DNA of 64,000 nt from NCBI RefSeq assembly GCF_000172155.1, contig NZ_ABIZ01000001.1, positions 124,001 through 188,000 on the forward strand. Direction: 5' to 3'. Source of the stretch: Verrucomicrobium spinosum DSM 4136 = JCM 18804. Lineage in GTDB: Bacteria > Verrucomicrobiota > Verrucomicrobiia > Verrucomicrobiales > Verrucomicrobiaceae. Of this stretch, positions 26,820 to 35,027 are shown piece after piece; within the stretch, counting starts at the first letter, position 1, and every line of letters begins with the position of its first letter. Both the position numbers and the translations under genes were made by a program. The notes under the pieces are model-generated. The model was given only the letters and a program-made list of their open reading frames with translations, had not been told where the DNA came from and made no database searches.

Positions 26820-27932
26820 ATGAATACGGACACGCTCGGTATCGGTGCCATAGGTGCGGGGGGCTTCGGCCTCTTTGCCCTTCAGCAATTTCTCCAGATA
26901 CCGGGGGTGAAGCTCGTCGGGATCGCAGGCACCCTGCGGGAGGCGGCTCTCGCCATGTCCCGCCGCTTTGGCGTGCCGGACCTCGTGGATCTGGACGCAC
27001 TGCTGGCGAGTCCGGAGGTGGACCTCGTTTACATCGCCACGCCTCCGTTTCTCCACTACCCCCAGGCCCGGGCGGCACTCCTGGCGGGGAAACATGTGCT
27101 CTGTGAGAAGCCGCTGGCCATGACCGTGGAGCAGGCAGATGACCTGCTGGCCCTGGCCCGGGAGCGGGACCTCCTCTGCGTCGCCAACCTGATGCAACGG
27201 TACAACCCGCTCTATGAGGCCACGCGGGATCTGGTGGCCTCCGGTGTGCTCGGGGCCTGCCTGCATGGTTGGTTCGAAAACTACGCCAGTGACGAAGGGC
27301 TGGGCCCGGACCACTGGTTCTGGGATCGCGAGAAAAGCGGCGGCATCTTCATCGAGCATGGGGTGCACTTCTTCGACCTCTTCGAAGGCTGGCTGGGCGC
27401 AGGCACCGTGGTGGCGGCACAGCGCGTCCTGAGGCCCGGCTCGGGCATTGAGGAGCAGGTGCAGGGCACCGTCCGCCATGCCAGCGGGCCGCTGGTGAAT
27501 CACTACCACGGCTTCACCCAGCCCTCGCGGCTCGACCGCCAGGAGTTCCGCCTGCTCTTTGAGCACGGCGAGATCACCCTGGAGGAATGGGTGCCGGTGC
27601 GGGCGCGGATTCGAGCTGCCGTGGACGAGGCGCAGACCCGCACGCTCATGGCGCTTTTCCCAGGCTCGCGGCTGGATGTCCTCAAGACCTATGGCGGTCG
27701 CGACCGCGCGGCTCGCGGCAGGTTTAAGGAAATCGACATCTACCAGCAGATCGAGATGCAGCACGCCCTGGGCGAGGACAAGCAGCGCCGCTACTGTGAA
27801 CTGCTGCGCTCGCTCTTTGCCGACCAGGTGGCGTGGGTGCGTGACCGCAGCCACGCCCGGAAGATCACCGAGCGCAACGGCCGTGACTCCGTCGCCATGG
27901 CGGACATGGCGACACGGCTGGCTACTGCTTGA
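26820..27932 (+). CDS. Gfo/Idh/MocA-family NAD(P)-dependent oxidoreductase
   Basis: 370 residues. The N-terminal Rossmann fold has GAIGAGGFG near residue 8. The conserved [37 protein letters not shown] includes the EKP catalytic/nucleotide motif. The C-terminal half ([17 protein letters not shown]) is the usual alpha/beta substrate domain with an expected catalytic His. Such enzymes oxidise or epimerise sugars and inositols; the substrate is not predictable. ATG at 26820 ([17 protein letters not shown]) chosen because it directly precedes the Rossmann strand. Its 3' end overlaps the convergent SGNH gene by 11 bases. Confidence 0.9.
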   Translation: MNTDTLGIGAIGAGGFGLFALQQFLQIPGVKLVGIAGTLREAALAMSRRFGVPDLVDLDALLASPEVDLVYIATPPFLHYPQARAALLAGKHVLCEKPLAMTVEQADDLLALARERDLLCVANLMQRYNPLYEATRDLVASGVLGACLHGWFENYASDEGLGPDHWFWDREKSGGIFIEHGVHFFDLFEGWLGAGTVVAAQRVLRPGSGIEEQVQGTVRHASGPLVNHYHGFTQPSRLDRQEFRLLFEHGEITLEEWVPVRARIRAAVDEAQTRTLMALFPGSRLDVLKTYGGRDRAARGRFKEIDIYQQIEMQHALGEDKQRRYCELLRSLFADQVAWVRDRSHARKITERNGRDSVAMADMATRLATA

Positions 27933-28659
27933 TGGCGGCCGGCAGCTCCCGTTCCACAGACTCCGCGCAGGTCTTCGCCAGCACGGCATAGGCCTCCGGC
28001 TTCCAGTGGAACTGGTCCCCCCGCGCCCATTCGAGCCTGCCCACCAGCAGGGCGTAGAAGTCGTTCACCGGCACCTTCAGCTCCGTCATCACCTTCGCCG
28101 CCATGCGGTTGTGCTCGATGATGACGGGGTTGATCTCGGGATCCAGCTCCGTGGGCTTGCCCTTCACCGTCACAGGCGTGCTGCTGGCCCAGATGACCTT
28201 GGCCTTCGGCAGCTTGGTCCGGATCACTTCCACAAAGTCCCTGGTCAACGGTTCGTAAGTACCCTCCTTGATGCGCCCCGCCTGCCAGCCGTGCAGGCCC
28301 ATGTTGAAGTGCACCACATCATACGGGCCATTGTCCAGCATCTCACCCAGCAGCTTGTTCAGGTGGGGAGACTGCGCATGCGGGTGCATCCACGCATCCA
28401 CATACGCCTTGCCATCCAGGGCCTTGATCACCGGGTTCATGTACCCACCCAGGATGGAGTCCCCGATCAGCAGCACCCTCGGGCGGCTCGTGTCTTCGAC
28501 CACCGCCTTGTTCAGCTTCCAGCTCTTGCCATCGGCATGCAGACGTTTGTCCGTCTCTTTGGCAGGCGGGGGATCTGCCGCCATCATGCCAGTGGCGGTG
28601 AGGAGCACCGGGCCAGCGGCGGCCAGCAGTTGACGGCGGGAGAAAAAAGCGTGGTTCAT
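27922..28659 (-). CDS. Exported SGNH/GDSL-type hydrolase
   Basis: 245 residues with a Tat-like signal ([20 protein letters not shown]). SGNH blocks are visible: Ser68 in [10 protein letters not shown], Asn119 in HFNMGLHGW, and Asp215/His218 in RGDQFHWKP. So it is a secreted esterase, probably deacetylating a carbohydrate. Its ATG overlaps the stop of the upstream APS-kinase-like gene by four bases (ATGA), showing co-translation. The double-Arg signal suggests export in folded form. ATG at 28659 preferred over an upstream in-frame codon at 28689, since it sits in the ATGA overlap and starts the signal. Confidence 0.85.
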   Translation of the reverse strand: MNHAFFSRRQLLAAAGPVLLTATGMMAADPPPAKETDKRLHADGKSWKLNKAVVEDTSRPRVLLIGDSILGGYMNPVIKALDGKAYVDAWMHPHAQSPHLNKLLGEMLDNGPYDVVHFNMGLHGWQAGRIKEGTYEPLTRDFVEVIRTKLPKAKVIWASSTPVTVKGKPTELDPEINPVIIEHNRMAAKVMTELKVPVNDFYALLVGRLEWARGDQFHWKPEAYAVLAKTCAESVERELPAAIKQ

Positions 28660-29237
28660 GGAGAAACCTCTACGCCGTCCGCAGAGCATTCCTCACGCGC
28701 GATTTGCTCCAGCGCGATGGCTACGCAGCTGGCGATGGAAGTTTCCTCCGTATTCAGGGTCACATGGAGGTGCTCTCCTGCGGGCGGCTCAAAGGGAACG
28801 TCCTGGGGATGCCCCGCTCCTGAGGGGCGCTGGTACAGGCCTTTCGGATCCCGGCGGCAGCACGTCTCCAGAGACGCATTTACATAGAACCAGCGGAGCC
28901 TCTGCCCCAGCACGGCCGCCACCGCATCGCGATAGGCCGCCCTGGGTGCCATGGTGGCCACCAGCACCGTGAGCCCCTGCTGCGCCGCCAGACCGGCCAC
29001 CTCCGCCGCGCGGCGGTGATTCTCATTGCGGTGCTCCTCAGTGAAGCCGAGATCCCGGCACAAGCCTCTCCTCAGCTCATCGCCATCCAGGCAGAAGACC
29101 TTCCTCCCCCTCTCCTCAAGCCGGGCCGCGACCTCCCACAGCAGCGTGGTCTTGCCCGCACCCGAGCGGCCGTAGAACCAGTAAACCGGCTGGGAAGAAT
29201 GAGCTGAAGGTGGTGGGCATGAACTGCAGGCGGTCAC
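28656..29237 (-). CDS. Adenylylsulfate (APS) kinase-like protein
   Basis: P-loop kinase of the CysC family, which converts APS to PAPS, the sulfate donor. Motifs: [10 protein letters not shown] (Walker A, near residue 19 from the chosen start), [21 protein letters not shown] (APS-binding), and RDPKGLYQR. The usual ISPFRxxR segment is altered to MAPRAAYRD, so substrate preference is not certain. A GTG at 29237 gives a normal-length protein of 193 residues; a TTG at 29345 would add 36 residues without similarity. Lies between an SDR gene (upstream, 111 bp) and an SGNH hydrolase (4-bp overlap). No sulfurylase or PAPS reductase is nearby, so it may serve sulfation or nucleotide chemistry rather than sulfate assimilation. 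Confidence 0.75.
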   Translation of the reverse strand: MTACSSCPPPSAHSSQPVYWFYGRSGAGKTTLLWEVAARLEERGRKVFCLDGDELRRGLCRDLGFTEEHRNENHRRAAEVAGLAAQQGLTVLVATMAPRAAYRDAVAAVLGQRLRWFYVNASLETCCRRDPKGLYQRPSGAGHPQDVPFEPPAGEHLHVTLNTEETSIASCVAIALEQIAREECSADGVEVSP

Positions 29238-29348
29238 CCTGCAACGTAGCCAGAAAATGGACGGAGTTGCACCAGAAAATGAGCCGCCCAGGTCAGCGGA
29301 TGATCGCCCCTGCCGCCCTCCACAGACAGGAGCGCCCAAGCTCAACCA

Positions 29349-30095
29349 TCAACGCAAGCCGCCCCCCGCCAGGAACTGCTCGCCGGTGAGCCAGCGGGAG
29401 TCATCAGAGGCCAGGAATACGGCGATGTCCGCGATGTCATCCGGCTGGCCGATCCGCCCCAACGGCGTCTGGGACACGATGGCCGTGGCCATCTCGGACC
29501 CGATAAATCCGGCACTCGTCGCTCCCTCGGTCTCAATCATGCCGGGGTTCAAGGAGTTGACACGGATTTTTCCCGGCCCGAGCTCACGTGAGAGCACGCC
29601 CGTGATGGCGTCCACCGCCCCTTTGGTGCCGGAGTACACCGCGCTGCCGGGGGGAGTGATGCGGGAGACCAACGAGCCGATGTTGATGATGCTCGAGCCT
29701 TCGCCCATGTGCTTCACCGCCGCCTGGGTAGTCAGCAGCAGGCCCAGGACGTTGATGTTGAACTGGCGGTGGAAGTGCTCCTCCGTGATGGTCTCGATAG
29801 GGGAGAACTCATACACACCCGAGTTGTTCACCAGGATGTCCAGGCGGCCGAAGTGCTCGATGGCTGCCTCGACAACGCCCGCAGCCTCAGCCGCCTTGGA
29901 CACATCGCCCCCCACCGCCACCGCCTTGCCCCCGGCCGCCGTGATGGCATTGACGACCGTCTCCGCCCCTGCCTTGCTGGAGGCGTAGTTGACCACAACG
30001 GACGCACCTTCGGCGGCCAGCGCCTTGGCAATAGCGGTGCCAATCCCTTTGGAGGCACCGGTGACGACTGCGACTTTACCTGCAAGTTTGCTCAT
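29349..30095 (-). CDS. Short-chain dehydrogenase/reductase (classical SDR)
   Basis: 248 residues, NAD(P)-dependent. Cofactor motif VTGASKGIG (residues 11-19), NNSG at 90-93, catalytic Ser141, Tyr154 and Lys158 (INIGSLVSR... YSGTKGAVDA) and the PG segment NSLNPGMIETEG. A Gly-rich ending (LTGEQFLAGGGLR) closes the substrate loop, as in FabG-like or glucose-dehydrogenase-like members. Substrate unknown. The start at 30095 (MSKLAGKVAVVTG) is the family position; an upstream in-frame start adds unrelated residues. Its stop lies 112 bases before the APS-kinase-like start, so an operon SDR, kinase, SGNH hydrolase is possible. Confidence 0.9.
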   Translation of the reverse strand: MSKLAGKVAVVTGASKGIGTAIAKALAAEGASVVVNYASSKAGAETVVNAITAAGGKAVAVGGDVSKAAEAAGVVEAAIEHFGRLDILVNNSGVYEFSPIETITEEHFHRQFNINVLGLLLTTQAAVKHMGEGSSIINIGSLVSRITPPGSAVYSGTKGAVDAITGVLSRELGPGKIRVNSLNPGMIETEGATSAGFIGSEMATAIVSQTPLGRIGQPDDIADIAVFLASDDSRWLTGEQFLAGGGLR

Positions 30096-30257
30096 GATGT
30101 TGAAGAGGTTGAAGATGGGATTCTGGAGCCCGGAGCGGAGGGGGTCAGCGGCACCGTGCCGCATGAACTTCCTTAGTTCCGAACATGTGAACTAACGGCG
30201 GTCGGCGAGGATAAGGTGCACGGAAGTATCGAAAAGTTGAGAGCGCTGTCTCCCCGA

Positions 30258-30500
30258 CCCGCTGCGCGGGAGACACCAGACTGGAAGACAAAAGACACAA
30301 GACTTGAGTTCTGACCCTGCGAGGTCGCTACGGGCGTAGTCCGACGGTCCCCGTCGGCTCACGCCCCAATCGTCCCACGACCCCTCTTCCCGCTCCATCC
30401 ACATGTTTCCTGACGGAGACAACGGCGGGAGCAATCAAGCATGCGCCAGCTCAAGTCTGGTGTCTGGTGTCTTCAAGTCTTCTGTCTCCCGCGCAGCGGG
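30258..30500. mobile_element. MITE-like element with 51-bp inverted ends
   Basis: Left arm 30258-30308 and right arm 30450-30500 are near-perfect inverted copies, starting CCCGCTGCGCGGGAGACA and ending GACTTGAG, around a 141-bp core. The core holds its own stem, CCGACGG-TCC-CCGTCGG. The arms contain the same AGAAGAC/GTCTTC words that lead the REPIN arrays. It sits between the SDR gene and the sigma-factor terminator. No transposase inside, so at most a non-autonomous element or a structured RNA. Confidence 0.55.
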
Positions 30501-30508
30501 CCAAACAA

Positions 30509-30539
30509 AACAGGCCGCGGAATGCCTCCGCGACCTGTT
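30509..30539 (-). terminator. Rho-independent terminator of the sigma-factor gene
   Basis: Read on the minus strand: AACAGGTCGCGGA, 5-nt loop, TCCGCGGCCTGTT then TTGTTTGG. The 13-bp stem has a single wobble or mismatch. It lies 50 bases after the sigma-factor stop. Confidence 0.75.
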
Positions 30540-30588
30540 CTGAAAACTCTATCAGCAAGAACTGCGATCTGCGAACTTGTCCCTGCGG

Positions 30589-31485
30589 CTACTCCGCCGT
30601 CACCTTGTCCTTCTTGGACCGGCGCTTTTTGCCACCCGCGTTGCGGAGGGCCTTCGGGATCGGGTCTTCCTTCTTCTGCAGAGCACGGCGCAGCTTGCGC
30701 AGCGCGATGTTTTGCAGCTGACGGATACGCTCGCGGGTCACGCCGAACTCCTGGCCCACCTCTTCCAAGGTGCGGGCCTTCTGGCCGTTCAGGCCGAAGC
30801 GGGCGTCGATGATCTTGCGCTCACGCTCATCCAGCACGGTCAGCAGACCGTCGAGCTGGCTGTGCATGTTCTTGTGGCTCAGCAGGTCGAAGGGCGTCTG
30901 GGCGTTCTCGTCACCCACGATTTCGCCGAACTCCGTGCTGTCGTCCTCGCTGATCGGGGCGTCCAGGGACGCAGGGCGCATGGAGGCGACCTTCAACTGG
31001 CTCAGCTTTCCACGATCAATGCCGATCTCCTCAGAAAGCTCGTCATCGGTAGGCTCGCGGCCCAGTTCCTCAGACATCGCCATGGCAACACGGCGCATCT
31101 TGGAGATCTTGTCCACCATGTGCACGGGCAGGCGGATCGTCTTCGACTGGTTGGCCAGCGCGCGCTTGATAGACTGCTTGATCCACCAGGCAGCATACGT
31201 GGAGAGCTTGCCGCCCTTGTTGGGGTCAAAGCGCTCCACCGCCTTCATCAGGCCGATGTTCCCTTCGGAAATAAGGTCCAGCAGAGGGAGACCGTAGTTG
31301 GCGTAGTCCTGCGCTATTTTCACAACGAGACGCAGGTTCGCACGGATCATGTGCGAACGGGCTTCGGGATCACCCTTTTTGATGCGTTCAGCAAGCTCAA
31401 CCTCCTGCTGCGGAGTCAGAAGATCGGTCTTGCCGATTTCGCGCAGGTAGATTTTGATGCCTCCATCGAGTTCCATGTTGGCCAT
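30589..31485 (-). CDS. RNA polymerase sigma-70 factor, primary-type without region 1.1
   Basis: 298 residues. Region 1.2 (IKIYLREIGKTDLLTPQQEVELAERI), region 2 (RANLRLVVKIAQDYANYGLPLLDLISEGN, with the -10-reading AWWIKQSI), region 3 and region 4.2 (RTLEEVGQEFGVTRERIRQLQNIALRKLRRAL) are all intact. A basic tail (GGKKRRSKKDKVTAE) is unusual. There is no region 1.1 and no large spacer between 1.2 and 2, so it is either the short housekeeping RpoD/SigA of this phylum or a group 2 (RpoS-like) paralogue; the sequence alone does not decide. ATG at 31485. The 600 bp upstream are strikingly AT-rich, as expected for a strongly regulated promoter. A terminator follows the gene. Confidence 0.9.
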   Translation of the reverse strand: MANMELDGGIKIYLREIGKTDLLTPQQEVELAERIKKGDPEARSHMIRANLRLVVKIAQDYANYGLPLLDLISEGNIGLMKAVERFDPNKGGKLSTYAAWWIKQSIKRALANQSKTIRLPVHMVDKISKMRRVAMAMSEELGREPTDDELSEEIGIDRGKLSQLKVASMRPASLDAPISEDDSTEFGEIVGDENAQTPFDLLSHKNMHSQLDGLLTVLDERERKIIDARFGLNGQKARTLEEVGQEFGVTRERIRQLQNIALRKLRRALQKKEDPIPKALRNAGGKKRRSKKDKVTAE

Positions 31486-31634
31486 AAGTGAGAAAGGGAA
31501 AAAATTTTGGGGGTTAGCAACCTAACTTGCTTTCTTGAAAATTCTTCCAAAAAATTGGGCAATTAATTTTAAGCAATTTCTCTGCCAGCGGACGCAGAGT
31601 TTTGCGGTCATATAGTGGTCTTCCTGATGGCGGG

Positions 31635-31775
31635 CTATGACAAAGACGGAATTGCCGCCCTTCCGTTCAAACAAAAAAGCGGATTCTGGTCAATCTCAAA
31701 ATCGAGAAATGCCAACAATTGGACACATTCAGTTTCAATCACTTCCGTATCGTTGTTGGAATCTTCATAACGCAT
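31635..31775 (-). CDS. Possible 46-residue acidic small protein upstream of the sigma factor
   Basis: An intact ATG-TAG frame reading MRYEDSNNDTEVIETECVQL and on to GRAAIPSLS, in the AT-rich leader 150 bases upstream of the sigma-factor start and in the same direction. The composition (acidic, with LLAFLDFEIDQNPLF) looks protein-like, but there is no clear ribosome site and no comparison available. It could be a leader peptide or chance. Bases 31486-31634 and 31776-32085 show no other gene. Confidence 0.25.
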   Translation of the reverse strand: MRYEDSNNDTEVIETECVQLLAFLDFEIDQNPLFCLNGRAAIPSLS

Positions 31776-32085
31776 TGCTCAGGGGTTAGGACGGTCCAGG
31801 GCGGGAAAAATTGCGAATATTAATAAAAGGCCCGTTTTTTTCTGCCCTGAGCCGCAGGGCGTACCTTCCCCAATGCAATGTCTGTATTTCAGAAGTGTTG
31901 CGCATGTTGTGACATTGCTACGAATTTTCCTGAGCCTTTTTCCTGGGGGCGAAGCCGGGCAGGGCGGTTCTTTCCTCGGAAACAGCAGGAGAGTCCAGGC
32001 AGGGGGAGGGATAGGGCAGAGCGGCAGTGTTCGTCCTTGCAGTCCTGTGGCTTCTCCCTAGCCTGTGACGCCCGCCCGCCCCACC

Positions 32086-33627
32086 ATGATCGTCCGCACC
32101 CACTCCGCCACCCTCCTCGGCGTCAACGCCATCGAGGTGGAAATCGAGTGCCATGAGGCCAATGCCCAACAATTCCGCATCAGCATCGTAGGCCTGCCGG
32201 ACGCCGCGGTGAAGGAGGCGCGGGACCGCGTGATGGCCGCCGTGCGCAACAGCGGCTTTTTCGCCCCCTTTACCGGGAGCATCACCTTCAACCTCGCCCC
32301 GGCCGACCTCAAAAAAGAGGGCCCCGCCTTCGACCTGCCCCTGGCGCTCGCCTTTCTGGCAGGGCGGGAGGGGCTCTCGCCAGATCGCCTCGCGGAGTGC
32401 TGCATCGTCGGGGAGCTCTCCCTGAGCGGGGAGATCCGGCCCGTGAGGGGCATCCTGGCCATTGCCCTGGAGGCGCGGGCCAAGGGGCGACGCCAGCTCC
32501 TCGTGCCCCACCGGGTCGCCGCCGAGGCCAGCGTGGTGCAGGGCATCGAAGTCATCGGCCTCCAGAACCTGCGCGAGGCCGTCCTCTATATAAAAGGGGA
32601 GAAGACCATCACCCCTGAGCCCTGCCGCGCCGCGGAGTTCTTCAAGGCCCACGCCGACTACGGCATCGACTTCAGCGAGGTGAAGGGCCAGCAGGAGGCC
32701 AAGCGCGCCATGGAGATCGCCGCCGCCGGCGGGCACAATCTGCTCATGATCGGCCCACCTGGCACGGGCAAATCGATGCTCGCCAAGCGCATCCCCACCA
32801 TCATGCCCGGCATGCACGAGGAGGAGGCGGTGGAAACGACCAAGATCCACAGCGCCAGCGGCCTGCTGGGGGAGAGCGGGGCCTTCATCGCCACCCGCCC
32901 CTTCCGCTCGCCCCACCACACCATCAGCGATGCCGGTCTGCTCGGCGGCGGCACCAACCCCGGCCCGGGCGAGGTCAGCCTCGCCCACCACGGCGTCCTC
33001 TTTTTGGACGAGCTGCCCGAGTTCCGCCGCTCGACCCTGGAGGTCATGCGCCAGCCGCTGGAGGACGGCCGGGTCACCATCGCCCGCGCCGCGGGCACCG
33101 TCACCTTCCCCGCCCAGTTCATGCTCGTCGCGGCCATGAACCCGTGCCCCTGCGGGTACTACGGCGACCTCAAACGCGAGTGCCGCTGCGGTCCGCCCGC
33201 CATCCAGAAGTACCGCCAGAAGATCAGCGGCCCTCTGTTGGACCGCATCGATCTGCATGTGGACGTCCCGACCGTCGAGTACAAGACCATCGCCAGCGGC
33301 GAAACGGGCGAGAGCTCGCAGGACATCCGTGACCGGGTGGAGAAAGCCCGCGCCATCCAGCGCGATCGCTTTGCCAGGGAAAAAGACGTGCACACCAACG
33401 CGGGCATGACCCCCAGGCTCATCCGCAAGCACTGCGAACTCGATGCCGAAGGTGCCGGGTTCCTGGAGCACGCGATGACGAACATGAACTTCAGCGCCCG
33501 CGCCCACGATCGCATCCTGAAAGTGGCCCGCACCCTCGCCGACCTGGAGGCCTCCGAGAAGGTTCTAGCCCATCACGTGCTGGAAGCCATCAACTACCGC
33601 ACCCTGGACCGGGCGATGTGGAGTTGA
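32086..33627 (+). CDS. comM: YifB/ComM family Mg-chelatase-like AAA+ ATPase
   Basis: 513 residues. In species where it is studied, ComM is a hexameric helicase that promotes branch migration during natural transformation; here that role is inferred. Domains: an N-terminal Lon-protease-like ChlI domain (about 15-150, IVGLPDAAVKEARDRV and FNLAPADLKKEGPAFDLPLAL), the AAA+ core with Walker A at 223-230 (GPPGTGKS) and Walker B (VLFLDELPEF), and a C-terminal Mg-chelatase domain. The conserved CPCGYYGD...CRCGP cysteine cluster and sensor LLDRIDLHVDVP are present. ATG at 32086 (MIVRTHSATLLGV) is the family start; the earlier in-frame codon adds seven residues. Complete and likely functional. Confidence 0.93.
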   Translation: MIVRTHSATLLGVNAIEVEIECHEANAQQFRISIVGLPDAAVKEARDRVMAAVRNSGFFAPFTGSITFNLAPADLKKEGPAFDLPLALAFLAGREGLSPDRLAECCIVGELSLSGEIRPVRGILAIALEARAKGRRQLLVPHRVAAEASVVQGIEVIGLQNLREAVLYIKGEKTITPEPCRAAEFFKAHADYGIDFSEVKGQQEAKRAMEIAAAGGHNLLMIGPPGTGKSMLAKRIPTIMPGMHEEEAVETTKIHSASGLLGESGAFIATRPFRSPHHTISDAGLLGGGTNPGPGEVSLAHHGVLFLDELPEFRRSTLEVMRQPLEDGRVTIARAAGTVTFPAQFMLVAAMNPCPCGYYGDLKRECRCGPPAIQKYRQKISGPLLDRIDLHVDVPTVEYKTIASGETGESSQDIRDRVEKARAIQRDRFAREKDVHTNAGMTPRLIRKHCELDAEGAGFLEHAMTNMNFSARAHDRILKVARTLADLEASEKVLAHHVLEAINYRTLDRAMWS

Positions 33628-33666
33628 GACCTTCTTGTAATAAACTGCCGTCAGGCATTTGGCTTA

Positions 33667-34173
33667 ATGATCACTCTCCCGAGAGAAAGCAGGCATTTCT
33701 GTTTTCTGATGCTGTCCTTCGTCTTCCTCTTCCTCAGCATTTTTGGAGGAATGGATGCCTGGCAGTATTGGTGGATAAAATCGGGCTACAGCGGCTACTC
33801 CCAAAGAACCCTGACGGTGTCTTCTGTGAAAACTCGGGAGGGCCGCAGTTCTCGTTCTAATTGGGTAGGAATTCGAGGGGTGATAGATGGCGTTCCAGTC
33901 CACGACAAAATCAGGCTTATTGCCAGAACCAAGGAAAATGCCTATTTGAAATCGCTCCAACCGGGCGAAACCGTTGATTTCTACTGCCGCGGGCCTTTCA
34001 AAGAGAATCAGTAAGTCAGCCTGATCGAGGCCAGCTTCATCAACACGCCTCCGAGTAGAATAGGGTGGGTGCCAGTCACGAGTTTGGTCGCAGCCATCTT
34101 TTTCGGCCTCTTTCTCATCGATAAACATCGACCTCCATTCAACCAGAAGAGATCTCCAAAACGACATCGATAG
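33667..34173 (+). pseudogene. Two-TM membrane protein gene interrupted by an in-frame stop
   Basis: A 115-residue ORF (33667-34014) has an N-terminal hydrophobic helix (FCFLMLSFVFLFLSIFGG) and a soluble beta-rich part with NWVGIRGVIDGVPVHD. At 34012 it meets TAA, yet the same frame stays open for another 52 codons and encodes a second hydrophobic helix (VTSLVAAIFFGLFLIDKH) with a basic tail, ending at TAG 34171. The simplest reading is a nonsense mutation in a gene with two membrane segments; alternatively the short product is real. The region is AT-richer than the upstream genes and marks the start of the accessory island. Protein family not recognised. Confidence 0.5.
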
Positions 34174-34293
34174 CCCTCCCTTTGCAATAGCCTGAGTGCT
34201 GGAATTCTGTCTGCGTTCGCCTGCGTGAAGAGGCCGAGGAACGGAGGGCAACTGTTCAAGCATGCGTCTGGATCGCATCCGGTGGACATCACA

Positions 34294-34362
34294 TCACACT
34301 CCTCCAGCTCTGGGCGTGCGAAAAGCGAGCATCCCCGCGAAGCTCCCGCCCTTCATCGTCCT
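34294..34362 (-). pseudogene. Tail fragment of a REP-associated transposase (RAYT)
   Basis: The minus strand encodes RRTMKGGSFAGMLAFRTPRA then GGV and a stop, closely matching the end of the complete transposase at 52853-53908 (GARPMKGGSFAGMFAFRAP...). Only about 20 codons remain; sequence upstream does not match. The 34174-34525 stretch contains no other recognisable feature. Confidence 0.55.
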
Positions 34363-34525
34363 CCGAGGTAAAGCATTCACTTCGAGCAAAAGTTCTCCAC
34401 CTAGCGGTGCCGCTGGCACCACCCGTTCGCCTAAGCGGTTGCTAGTATTTACAAAGGTCTCATATTTTGTGTTTGCCAACATTGGTGCCAGATGTAGGAA
34501 TGGGAGCAAATACCCCTGATTAGCG

Positions 34526-34933
34526 ATGAGAATTACCCCTAGATGGCGACTCGCCATCTTCCGTAGCTTTTGCCTGGCCGCTCCCGTTTGGGCGGTATTC
34601 TTTCTCGAGGCCTGCTCCCGTGATGATTCCCATGTTTCCACGGGGCCGGAACGGCGGGTGGAACCAACCTCTCTCCCTGAGGCCAAGAACCACAGGACGA
34701 CGGAAAGCAGGCCATCCCCGCTTCCATTCACCATTGCGGAACAGCGGCCCAATGGGACAGAGTGGCCGGTTACCATGGCCGTACGGACCAAACAGGATTT
34801 GTCCCGTCAGATGACGGACTCTCCGCACCACCTTGAGGTTGGACACTTGCAGGAGTTGCATGTGTTGCAGACTTCTCCAGTTCGGGTGGGACCTTCTAGC
34901 GCTGCCGCCTCTGGCGTTCCAGCAGGTCGCTAG
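34526..34933 (+). CDS. Possible small exported protein, unrecognised
   Basis: 135 residues. The start resembles a lipoprotein signal (WRLAIFRSFCLAAPVWAVFF followed by LEAC), then a hydrophilic, Ser/Pro/Arg-rich stretch without folds I can name. No ribosome site, and the composition is close to that of noncoding sequence here, so this could be chance. Lies 94 bases before the giant RHS gene; bases 34934-35027 show no recognisable promoter. Confidence 0.3.
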   Translation: MRITPRWRLAIFRSFCLAAPVWAVFFLEACSRDDSHVSTGPERRVEPTSLPEAKNHRTTESRPSPLPFTIAEQRPNGTEWPVTMAVRTKQDLSRQMTDSPHHLEVGHLQELHVLQTSPVRVGPSSAAASGVPAGR

Positions 34934-35027
34934 GTCATAGGCTCTTCATGCCTGCCGTATGCGAGCGCAGCCACACGAGTTGCACCGTCTCAGAGTTTTC
35001 CCCATTTATCCTTTTAAGTTGTTAATC

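Noticed and set aside
31873-32061. 62-codon frame before comM
   Set aside because: No protein-like features; overlaps the AT-rich leader.
34008-34292. 94-codon minus-strand frame
   Set aside because: Antisense to the second half of the broken membrane-protein gene.
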